Positions 1-6,353 of a stretch of 15,481 bases of DNA are shown one piece after another. Source of the DNA: Proteobacteria bacterium UBA2383 (GTDB lineage Bacteria; Pseudomonadota; Gammaproteobacteria; Competibacterales; Competibacteraceae); NCBI GenBank assembly GCA_002343485.1, contig DDST01000002.1, positions 30,895 through 46,375 of the forward strand, written 5' to 3'. A program made the position numbers and the translations under genes. Positions within the stretch are counted from its first letter, which is position 1, and each line of letters opens with the position of its first letter. Below the pieces are notes generated by a model. The model ran no database searches. It was not told the origin of the DNA and was given only the letters and a program-made list of their open reading frames with translations.

Positions 1-349
1 CGGCGGCCAGCGCCAGCGTATCGCCATCGCCCGCGCTCTGGCTTTGCAACCCCGCCTGCTAATTCTCGATGAACCAACCAGCGCCTTGGATGTATCGGTG
101 CAGGCGCAGATCGTGGACTTATTGCGCGATTTGCAACGCCGCTACCGGCTGGCCTATGTATTCATCAGCCATGATTTGCGGGTGGTGCGGGCGCTGGCGA
201 ATCACCTGCTGGTGATGAAGAACGGCCGGGTAGTGGAAGAAGGCCCCGCACGGCAGGTGTTTGATCGCCCTCAGCATCCCTATACCCAAGCTTTGCTAGC
301 AGCGGCATTGAATCTGGAAGCCGTTGGAAATGACATCGTGTCGATCTGA
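1..349 (+). CDS. yejF: Peptide ABC transporter ATP-binding protein, YejF-like, 3' end only
   Basis: This is the C-terminal 115 residues of an ABC ATPase; its start lies left of the window and the frame begins at base 2. The first visible residues, GGQRQRIAIARAL, are the end of the ABC signature. Walker B with its catalytic glutamate (LLILDEPTSALD) follows, then the H-loop histidine in FISHDLRVVRAL. The oligopeptide-type tail HPYTQALL comes near the end, and the stop is TGA at 347-349. Such subunits hydrolyse ATP on the cytoplasmic face to drive di/oligopeptide import. The stretch LAYVFISHDLRVVRALANHLLVM resembles the E. coli YejF C-terminus more than generic OppF/DppF, so YejF is favoured; the missing N-terminal half prevents certainty. 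In E. coli yejF is the last gene of yejABEF, and nothing here contradicts a terminal position. A yejA-yejB pair lies at the far right of the window, about 12 kb away. Confidence 0.85.
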   Translation, partial: GGQRQRIAIARALALQPRLLILDEPTSALDVSVQAQIVDLLRDLQRRYRLAYVFISHDLRVVRALANHLLVMKNGRVVEEGPARQVFDRPQHPYTQALLAAALNLEAVGNDIVSI

Positions 350-605
350 GCAATTCGTATTCGTTTTTACGGTTAGAAGTATCTGTGATTCGTGTTGGCA
401 AGCCTATCATTCTCGTACTTCTGGCAGCCGATACCATTTTGAAGCGGATGGATAACCAACTTTGATTTCTCTCCCAGGAATCGCCTTCTTGTCAACCACA
501 ACCAGAAACTGGGTGAAATCGCTAATATGAGAATTGCCGGACGCCTACTGTGCTAACCCGCTCTACCGTGCTACCGTGTTAAACCTCTACAGGATCTTTC
601 TGCCG

Positions 606-617
606 AGAGAATTCTCT
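606..617 (+). repeat. 12-bp perfect palindrome over the cysS ribosome-binding site
   Basis: AGAGAATTCTCT reads the same on both strands and ends one base before the cysS ATG at 618. The only purine-rich Shine-Dalgarno candidate (GAGAGA, 605-610) lies in its left arm. As RNA it could form just a 4-bp stem with an AATT loop, so any effect on translation is uncertain. Confidence 0.4.
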
Positions 618-2033
618 ATGCTCCAGATTTTTAACAGCCTGACCCGCCAGAAAGAAGAGTTTCAGCCTATTGAGCCGGGCAAGGTGCGGATGTACGTTTG
701 CGGCATGACGGTTTACGACTATTGCCATGTTGGCCATGCCCGGGTAATGGTGGTGTTCGATATTGTGCTGCGCTGGTTGCGGGCCAAGGGCTATGACGTG
801 ACCTACGTGCGCAATATTACCGATATCGATGACAAAATCATCCGCCGCGCTGAGGAAAACGGCGAGGATTTTCATGCCTTGACCAATCGTTTCATCCAAG
901 CTATGCATGAGGATCTAGGCGCATTGGGTATTCTGCCGCCAACTCAGGAACCGCGCGCTACCGAAGCGATGGCCGATATGATCGCCATGATTCAAACATT
1001 ACTGGCCAAGGAATTTGCCTACATCGGCACCAGCGGTGATGTTTACTATGACGTAAGCCGCTTTGATCGTTATGGGCAACTAGCCAATAAGAAGCTGGAT
1101 GATCTGCGAGCCGGCTCGCGAATTGAAATAGAGGAAGCTAAAGACGACCCGCTGGATTTCGTGCTGTGGAAAGCCGCCAAACCAGGTGAACCCAGCTGGC
1201 CATCACCGTGGGGGGACGGCCGGCCGGGCTGGCACATTGAATGTTCAACCATGTCCACCTGCTGTCTGGGCGAACATTTTGACATTCATGGTGGCGGCAT
1301 GGACCTGAAATTTCCGCATCATGAAAATGAGATTGCTCAATCCGAAGCTGCGAGCGGTCAACCTTATGTAAATTTCTGGATGCATAACGGGTTTGTTCAA
1401 GTGAACGATGAGAAGATGTCCAAATCATTGGGCAACTTCTTCACTCTACGCGATGTCTTACAACGCTACCAGCCGGAAGTAGTGCGCCTATTTATTCTAT
1501 CCAGCCACTATCGAGGACCGCTGAACTACGCTAATGAGAACCTGGATCACGCCAAGGCTTCGCTGACCCGGTTATACACTGCCCTGCGAGGACTGCCGGT
1601 GATGGACACGCCAGCCGAGGAAAGTTGGCGGGTGCGTTTCACCCAGGCAATGGATGATGATTTCAACACCCCCGAAGCATTGGCAGTTCTGTTTGACCTG
1701 GTACGCGAACTTAACCGCTTGCGGATCGAAGATGAAACGATGGCGGCACAATTAGGTACGACTTTGAAGCAGCTAGGAGGATTTTTAGGGCTATTGCAAA
1801 GCGATCCAGATACTTTCCTGCATGGACACACAATAGATACTGCTCATGTTACTGGATGTACCAGCAATACAGAAAGCTATTCCAGCACCCGTACTCAGCA
1901 ATTGATAGACCAACGCACTACTGCCCGCAAGGCAAAAAATTGGGCTGAGGCAGACCGTATTCGTGCGATGCTGCAAGAGGCTGGTATCGTCCTTGAAGAT
2001 ACCTCAAAAGGTACAATTTGGCGCCGGGAGTGA
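618..2033 (+). CDS. cysS: Cysteinyl-tRNA synthetase
   Basis: The enzyme joins cysteine to tRNA-Cys in the cytoplasm using ATP. It is a class I synthetase of 471 residues, against 461 in E. coli. The N-terminus MLQIFNSLTRQKEEF aligns with the start of E. coli CysRS, which fixes the start at 618; an open frame reaching upstream to 534 is not conserved. The HIGH motif appears as HVGH at residues 37-40 and KMSKS is at 266-270. The four zinc ligands C28, C209, H234 and E238 sit at the same numbers as in E. coli. GWHIECS and FDIHGGGMDL mark the catalytic fold. The C-terminal anticodon-binding region ends in GIVLEDTSKGTIWRRE; about ten extra residues lie in a polar stretch near 410-430. The ribosome-binding site is weak (GAGAGA) and lies inside a 12-bp palindrome touching the ATG. 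The gene stands alone between a transporter end and a tRNA cluster. Confidence 0.97.
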   Translation: MLQIFNSLTRQKEEFQPIEPGKVRMYVCGMTVYDYCHVGHARVMVVFDIVLRWLRAKGYDVTYVRNITDIDDKIIRRAEENGEDFHALTNRFIQAMHEDLGALGILPPTQEPRATEAMADMIAMIQTLLAKEFAYIGTSGDVYYDVSRFDRYGQLANKKLDDLRAGSRIEIEEAKDDPLDFVLWKAAKPGEPSWPSPWGDGRPGWHIECSTMSTCCLGEHFDIHGGGMDLKFPHHENEIAQSEAASGQPYVNFWMHNGFVQVNDEKMSKSLGNFFTLRDVLQRYQPEVVRLFILSSHYRGPLNYANENLDHAKASLTRLYTALRGLPVMDTPAEESWRVRFTQAMDDDFNTPEALAVLFDLVRELNRLRIEDETMAAQLGTTLKQLGGFLGLLQSDPDTFLHGHTIDTAHVTGCTSNTESYSSTRTQQLIDQRTTARKAKNWAEADRIRAMLQEAGIVLEDTSKGTIWRRE

Positions 2034-2041
2034 AAACCAGC

Positions 2042-2071
2042 TTGACGATACCAGGGTTTCACCAATAAAAT
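2042..2071 (+). promoter_or_regulatory. Candidate sigma70 promoter for the tRNA cluster
   Basis: A -35 element TTGACG (2042-2047) and a -10 element TAAAAT (2066-2071) are separated by 18 bp, each matching consensus at five of six bases. Transcription would start near 2078, about 47 nt before tRNA-Pro. It lies just after the cysS stop, as expected for a separately transcribed tRNA operon. The bases after the -10 are not GC-rich, unlike a classical stringently controlled stable-RNA promoter. Confidence 0.5.
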
Positions 2072-2124
2072 TCTCTATTCCTGCATGGAGGCGCGAAATC
2101 ATCGGTGTCGACGACCGGAAGTAA

Positions 2125-2201
<77 letters not shown>

Positions 2202-2220
2202 CTATACGGGTTAGTTGACG

Positions 2221-2233
2221 GCATTGTGACAAT

Positions 2234-2235
<2 letters not shown>
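2221..2235 (+). repeat. 15-bp inverted repeat at the 5' edge of tRNA-Arg
   Basis: GCATTGT (2221-2227) and ACAATGC (2229-2235) are perfect reverse complements around one G. The right arm includes the first two bases of mature tRNA-Arg, so the RNase P cleavage site falls inside it. In the precursor it could form a short stem with a GTGAC loop that competes with the acceptor stem. Confidence 0.45.
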
Positions 2236-2310
<75 letters not shown>

Positions 2311-2341
2311 ACTCCCGGCCAGGTCGGTGATCGGATTAATG

Positions 2342-2417
2342 GTGGACGTAGCTCAGTTGGTAGAGTCCCGGATTGTGATTCCGGTCGTCGTGGGTTCGAG
2401 TCCCATCGTCCACCCCA
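2342..2417 (+). tRNA. tRNA-His(GUG)
   Basis: The acceptor stem is GTGGACG/CGTCCAC, with discriminator C2414 and encoded CCA at 2415-2417. The base before the stem, G2341, is the extra G-1 found in histidine tRNAs and can pair with C2414, so the mature RNA probably begins at 2341. The anticodon stem CCGGA/TCCGG holds TTGTGAT, giving anticodon GTG. Confidence 0.97.
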
Positions 2418-2467
2418 AACTTAGGCTTGTTTTCGGAACAGATTTGGTTCCATGCACAACCGGCTTC

Positions 2468-2543
<76 letters not shown>

Positions 2544-2656
2544 TTCAATATCCCAAGTGCATTCCTTCCTCGGTTGTCGACCGCCCTGAACTCTACTGCA
2601 AGCCAATTCCTATTTTGGAATGGGCACTGTCTTGTATACTGACGTTTAGTTGTGGT

Positions 2657-2681
2657 GCCCTTATCTGTATAAGGGCTTTAT
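2657..2681 (+). terminator. Candidate intrinsic terminator between tRNA-Lys and tRNA-Leu
   Basis: GCCCTTAT (2657-2664) and ATAAGGGC (2669-2676) form a perfect 8-bp stem with a CTGT tetraloop, followed by TTTAT. The stem is convincing but the U-run is short. It could end transcripts of the four upstream tRNAs, act as a partial terminator, or serve as an RNA-processing structure. It lies in the 167-bp gap before tRNA-Leu. Confidence 0.5.
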
Positions 2682-2710
2682 GGCTGTCGTGGCGGATCGC
2701 GTTCTTAACT

Positions 2711-2795
2711 GCGAAAGTGGCGGAACTGGTAGACGCGCTGGATTTAGGTTCCAGTGGGGTAACCCGTGAGAGTTCGAGTCTCTCCTTTCGCACCA
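2711..2795 (+). tRNA. tRNA-Leu(UAG)
   Basis: This 85-nt type II tRNA has the acceptor stem GCGAAAG/CTTTCGC, discriminator A and encoded CCA at 2793-2795. The anticodon stem CTGGA/TCCAG encloses TTTAGGT, giving anticodon TAG for CUA/CUG codons. The extra stem in the variable arm (GGGGTAACCC region) is typical of leucine tRNAs. No clear promoter is visible between the upstream hairpin and this gene, so it may depend on read-through. Confidence 0.97.
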
Positions 2796-2903
2796 TTCAC
2801 GCCCGCAATATCCAGAAAAATGGACTCATTACATGTCATGATGGGTACATACGATAGGTGGGTTTACCCATATAACCCTATAACCGGTTTTTGAGGTGTA
2901 TCG

Positions 2904-4244
2904 ATGCAGGTTTCAGTTGAAGCGCTGAATGATCTGGAGCGCCGGGTCACCGTACAGGTGCCTGCCGAAAAGGTAGCCAAGGAAATCCAGAGCCGGCTGC
3001 AAACACTGTCCAGACAAGTTAAGATGGCAGGGTTCCGTCCGGGCAAGGTACCGCTTAAGATGGTTAAGCGGCTGCATGGAAGCCAAGTACAGTTTGAGGT
3101 CGCCAGCGAACTTATGGAACGAAGCCTGCGCGAGGCACTGATTCAGGAAAAGCTCAATCCGCTTGGTCAACCCAGGATTGAGCCTAAGCCTTTAGAGGAA
3201 GGACAAGATTTTGAATATTCCGTCACTTTCGAAGTCTTGCCCGAATTCGAAACGACCGGTTTTGAGACAATTCAGATTGAGCGCCCAGTAGCAGAAGTTA
3301 CCGAACAAGATATCGATCAGATGATCGACACTCTGCGCTGGCAACGGGCGAACTGGAACTCTGTGGAGCGTCCTGCGGGTCTAAATGACCGCTTGCAGTT
3401 TGATTTCGACAGCACCATTGATGGTCAACACTCTCCTGGTAGCCAGGGTAAGGAAACCGAAGTCATTCTGGGTAGAAAGATGACGCTCCCGGAACTTGAG
3501 GAAAAACTAATAGGTCTTAGCCCTGGTGCTGAAACGGAATTCGATCTGACCTTTCCAGAAGATTATTCCGTCAGCAACATCGCCGGGAAGACGGCCCATA
3601 TACAGATCAAACTCCATCGCGTTGAGGAAGCAACCCTGCCTGATGCCGATGATGCCTTCGCTGAAAGCTTTGACATTCGTGAAGGAGGCATGGCCCGCTT
3701 GCGTCAGTCGCTGCGCGACAATATGGAACGTGAACTGCGTGAGGGCATTAAAGCAGCAGTCAAGCGGCAAGTGATGCAGGGGTTACTGGTAGCCAACCAA
3801 ATACCGTTACCGCAAACGCTGATCGATCAAGAAATTGACCAGTTGGCACACCAGATGATGAATGTTCCTCCCAATGTCGACGACGACGACAATATCCGGC
3901 AAATCAAGAATCATTTATTTGGTGCCGAAGCCCGGCGCCGGCTGACACTTGGCCTACTGATCTCCAATCTGGCGGCAAAACAGCATATCAAGATCGATGA
4001 GCAACGGGTGCGCGCTTTTCTGGAGTCCATGTCAGCCGCTTATGAAGAACCTGATGAATGGATACGCGCGTGTGAGCAAGACCCGGAGCAAATCAGTAAT
4101 GTGCGCGGTCTAGTGTTTGAGGATCAAGTAGTTGAATGGATACTTGAGCGAGCTCAACTAACTGAAAAATCAAGTACTTTTAGCGAATTAACCGCTCCGC
4201 CCCAAGAGCCTCTAGCCTTGGCCAATCAGGAGCATTCCTCATGA
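2904..4244 (+). CDS. tig: Trigger factor, ribosome-bound chaperone and prolyl isomerase
   Basis: Trigger factor binds the large ribosomal subunit at the exit tunnel and shields emerging polypeptides. It also catalyses prolyl cis-trans isomerisation. The protein has 446 residues, against 432 in E. coli. The ribosome-docking signature GFRPGKVP lies at residues 43-50, the same position as in E. coli. The central FKBP-like domain spans about 150-245, including LQFDFDSTIDG and FDLTFPEDY. The helical, chaperoning C-terminal domain extends to about 420 and is followed by a hydrophilic tail. The start at 2904 has GAGGTG (2893-2898) at good spacing. The stop overlaps the clpP start by four bases (ATGA), suggesting translational coupling. 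I found no convincing promoter in the 108 bp after tRNA-Leu. Confidence 0.97.
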   Translation: MQVSVEALNDLERRVTVQVPAEKVAKEIQSRLQTLSRQVKMAGFRPGKVPLKMVKRLHGSQVQFEVASELMERSLREALIQEKLNPLGQPRIEPKPLEEGQDFEYSVTFEVLPEFETTGFETIQIERPVAEVTEQDIDQMIDTLRWQRANWNSVERPAGLNDRLQFDFDSTIDGQHSPGSQGKETEVILGRKMTLPELEEKLIGLSPGAETEFDLTFPEDYSVSNIAGKTAHIQIKLHRVEEATLPDADDAFAESFDIREGGMARLRQSLRDNMERELREGIKAAVKRQVMQGLLVANQIPLPQTLIDQEIDQLAHQMMNVPPNVDDDDNIRQIKNHLFGAEARRRLTLGLLISNLAAKQHIKIDEQRVRAFLESMSAAYEEPDEWIRACEQDPEQISNVRGLVFEDQVVEWILERAQLTEKSSTFSELTAPPQEPLALANQEHSS

Positions 4245-4879
4245 GCGAAGGCATAACTTCGACGGCCACACGGGCGCTCAATCTCGTCCCTATTGTGGTT
4301 GAACAAACCGCGCGTGGTGAAAGAGCTTATGACATCTACTCCCGGTTACTCAAGGAGCGTGTGGTATTCCTGGTTGGACCAGTCGAGGATTACGCTGCCA
4401 ATCTAGTGGTCGCTCAGCTACTGTTTCTAGAGGCAGAGAACCCGGATAAGGATATTCATCTCTACATCAACTCGCCGGGGGGTTCCGTCAGTGCCGGCTT
4501 AGCCATCTACGACACCATGCAGTTCATTAAACCCGATATCAGCACCATGTGCGTGGGTCAAGCTGCCAGCATGGGTGCTTTGCTATTGACAGGCGGAACA
4601 AAAGGCAAGCGGTTTTGCCTGCCGCACTCACGCATCATGATTCACCAACCCTTAGGAGGCTTCCAAGGGCAGGCAAGTGATATCGATATTCATGCCCGGG
4701 AGATCCTGCTAGTTCGAGACCGGCTCAACCGCATTCTGGCCCGGCATACTGGCCAACCCGTCGAGAGAATCGCGGTGGACACCGATCGTGATAACTTCAT
4801 GGGTGGTGCCGAGGCGGTCGAATACGGCCTGATAGATGCTGTGCTCAGCCAGCGTCTCCCAGTAGTGGCGGCAAGCTGA
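4241..4879 (+). CDS. clpP: ATP-dependent Clp protease proteolytic subunit
   Basis: ClpP forms a two-ring, 14-subunit serine protease chamber in the cytoplasm. It degrades proteins unfolded and fed in by ClpX, or by ClpA in many proteobacteria. The 212-residue protein has all three catalytic residues: S110 in GQAASMGA, H135 in RIMIHQP and D184 in TDRDNF. The spacing is the same as in E. coli. GGSVSAGLAIYDTM is the conserved strand and oxyanion region. The first 15 or so residues are probably a propeptide removed on maturation, with LVPIVVEQT near the expected new N-terminus. The ATG overlaps the tig stop by four bases, and AGGAG (4228-4232) lies inside the end of tig. clpX follows after 81 bp, so adaptor and protease are probably made from one transcript. 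Confidence 0.98.
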   Translation: MSEGITSTATRALNLVPIVVEQTARGERAYDIYSRLLKERVVFLVGPVEDYAANLVVAQLLFLEAENPDKDIHLYINSPGGSVSAGLAIYDTMQFIKPDISTMCVGQAASMGALLLTGGTKGKRFCLPHSRIMIHQPLGGFQGQASDIDIHAREILLVRDRLNRILARHTGQPVERIAVDTDRDNFMGGAEAVEYGLIDAVLSQRLPVVAAS

Positions 4880-4919
4880 TTTCGATTTCTTAACGGTACC
4901 GGTTACGCAGGCGAGGGAG

Positions 4920-4946
4920 CGTCGCGGCCGCAGTGACCGTGCGACG
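4920..4946 (+). repeat. Inverted repeat (potential hairpin) in the clpP-clpX spacer
   Basis: CGTCGC (4920-4925) and GCGACG (4941-4946) are perfect reverse complements around 15 bases. An inner GG/CC pairing could extend the stem past a two-base bulge. The structure ends a few bases before the clpX ribosome-binding site and has no U-run. It is more likely an mRNA hairpin affecting stability or clpX translation than a terminator. Confidence 0.45.
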
Positions 4947-4960
4947 ATGAGGGTGGCAAA

Positions 4961-6250
4961 ATGGGTAAAAACCGAAGTGAGAGGAGCGACGACGATAAGC
5001 TGTTGTACTGTTCCTTTTGTGGTAAAAGCCAGCATGAGGTGCGCAAGCTAATTGCCGGGCCAAATGTATTCATTTGCGATGAATGCGTCGAGCTATGCAA
5101 TGACATCATCCGCGAGGAGATGGAAGAGAGCGCGCCGGCCGCCGCCAGCCGGTTGCCCAAACCACATGACATTAAGCTGGTTCTCGATGAGTACGTGATT
5201 GGCCAAGAGCGCGCCAAAAAGGTGTTATCGGTTGCTGTTTATAATCACTACAAACGCCAGGAGTTGCAACGAGCAAACCGTGGCCGGACCCCCGATATTG
5301 AGGTGACTAAAAGCAACATTCTGCTGATTGGCCCTACTGGATCGGGTAAAACTCTCTTAGCTGAAACCTTGGCACGCTTGTTAAACGTCCCATTTACCAT
5401 CGCTGACGCCACTACGCTGACCGAGGCAGGCTATGTTGGCGAGGACGTGGAAAACATCATCCAAAAACTACTTCAAAAATGCGATTACGATGTCGAGAGA
5501 GCACAAACAGGCATCGTTTATATCGACGAAATCGATAAGATCTCGCGCAAATCTGATAACCCTTCCATCACGCGCGACGTTTCCGGTGAAGGCGTGCAGC
5601 AGGCATTGTTGAAGCTGATTGAAGGAACGCTTGCTTCGGTACCACCACAAGGCGGGCGCAAGCATCCGCAGCAGGAGTTCTTGCAAGTTGACACCAGCAA
5701 TATCCTGTTCATCTGCGGCGGAGCTTTCGCTGGCTTGGACAAAGTGATCCGCAGCCGTTCTGAGCAAGGCGGGATTGGTTTTTCCGCGGAAGTCAAGAGC
5801 AAGGAAGGCGGCAAAACTGTGGGCGAAGTGCTGATGGAGGTCGAACCAGAAGATCTGATCAAGTATGGCCTGATCCCGGAATTTGTTGGCCGGCTACCCG
5901 TCGTGGCAACCTTGTCCGAACTGGATGAGCATGCCCTAGTGCGCATTCTGACCGAACCCAAGAACGCTATCGCCAAACAGTTTAAGAAACTGTTCGAGAT
6001 GGAAGGCAGCGAACTGGAGCTGCGCGATGATGCATTGAAGGCCGTAGCGCGTCGGGCCATGGAACGCAAAACTGGGGCGCGGGGTCTTAGGACTATTCTA
6101 GAACATATTCTGCTGGACACTATGTATGATCTGCCCAGTATGCAGGATGTTCACAAAGTAGTGATCGACGACTCGGTGATCGAAGGTCGCGCTAAGCCTT
6201 ATTTTATCTATGAGAATGTTGAGCGGCGCGCTGCTGCCGGTCACGACTGA
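4961..6250 (+). CDS. clpX: ATP-dependent unfoldase ClpX, specificity subunit of ClpXP
   Basis: ClpX is a hexameric AAA+ unfoldase that recognises tagged substrates and threads them into ClpP. The 429-residue protein begins with a zinc-binding domain whose ligands are C17, C20, C39 and C42 (YCSFC, FICDEC). The AAA+ core follows: Walker A GPTGSGKT at 124-131, pore-1 loop GYVG at 157-160, Walker B VYIDEID ending at 192 and the RKH loop at 233-235. The ClpP-docking IGF loop is at 272-274, the arginine finger in GRLP at about 311 and sensor 2 GARGLR at 372-377. No key residue is missing. The start at 4961 is preceded by GAGGGTGG and gives an N-terminus like E. coli ClpX. It probably shares a transcript with clpP. 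Confidence 0.98.
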   Translation: MGKNRSERSDDDKLLYCSFCGKSQHEVRKLIAGPNVFICDECVELCNDIIREEMEESAPAAASRLPKPHDIKLVLDEYVIGQERAKKVLSVAVYNHYKRQELQRANRGRTPDIEVTKSNILLIGPTGSGKTLLAETLARLLNVPFTIADATTLTEAGYVGEDVENIIQKLLQKCDYDVERAQTGIVYIDEIDKISRKSDNPSITRDVSGEGVQQALLKLIEGTLASVPPQGGRKHPQQEFLQVDTSNILFICGGAFAGLDKVIRSRSEQGGIGFSAEVKSKEGGKTVGEVLMEVEPEDLIKYGLIPEFVGRLPVVATLSELDEHALVRILTEPKNAIAKQFKKLFEMEGSELELRDDALKAVARRAMERKTGARGLRTILEHILLDTMYDLPSMQDVHKVVIDDSVIEGRAKPYFIYENVERRAAAGHD

Positions 6251-6264
6251 TTCTCGTTTGCCGG

Positions 6265-6285
6265 CTGCCCACGATCACTGGGTAG
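6265..6285 (+). repeat. Potential hairpin just downstream of clpX
   Basis: CTGCCCA (6265-6271) and TGGGTAG (6279-6285) pair over 7 bp, including one G-U, around a 7-nt loop, beginning 15 nt after the clpX stop. No U-run follows, so it is not a standard intrinsic terminator. It may protect the clpPX mRNA 3' end or attenuate transcription into lon. Confidence 0.35.
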
Positions 6286-6320
6286 CGGATCGCCCATGAC
6301 CAATGTGGCCGCCTGTCCGG

Positions 6321-6340
6321 TGGTCCGGTTAACCGCACCA
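6321..6340 (+). promoter_or_regulatory. 20-bp inverted repeat abutting the lon ribosome-binding site
   Basis: The perfect 10-bp palindrome CGGTTAACCG (6326-6335) is flanked by one mismatched pair (C6325, C6336) and then by TGGT (6321-6324) and ACCA (6337-6340). The whole is a 20-bp near-perfect dyad centred on TTAA. Its last base is also the first base of the AGGAA Shine-Dalgarno (6340-6344) of lon. It could be a repressor operator or an RNA hairpin near the ribosome site. The function is inferred only. Confidence 0.4.
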
Positions 6341-6353
6341 GGAACTGCCTGCC

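Noticed and set aside
489..528. A promoter for cysS from TTGTCA (489-494) and TAATAT (523-528)
   Set aside because: The two boxes are 28 bp apart, too far for a sigma70 promoter, and no better pair was found in the 268-bp gap.
534..617. A cysS start at 534 adding 28 residues
   Set aside because: The extra residues do not match CysRS N-termini, while the frame from 618 aligns with E. coli from its first residue.
5518..6120. A 200-codon minus-strand open frame inside clpX
   Set aside because: It is the shadow of a strongly conserved coding gene, rich in Ser and Arg as expected for antisense frames, and has no recognisable domain.
6251..6353. A sigma32 heat-shock promoter before lon
   Set aside because: A CCCAT box occurs near 6293 but no CTTGAA-like -35 lies at a suitable distance.
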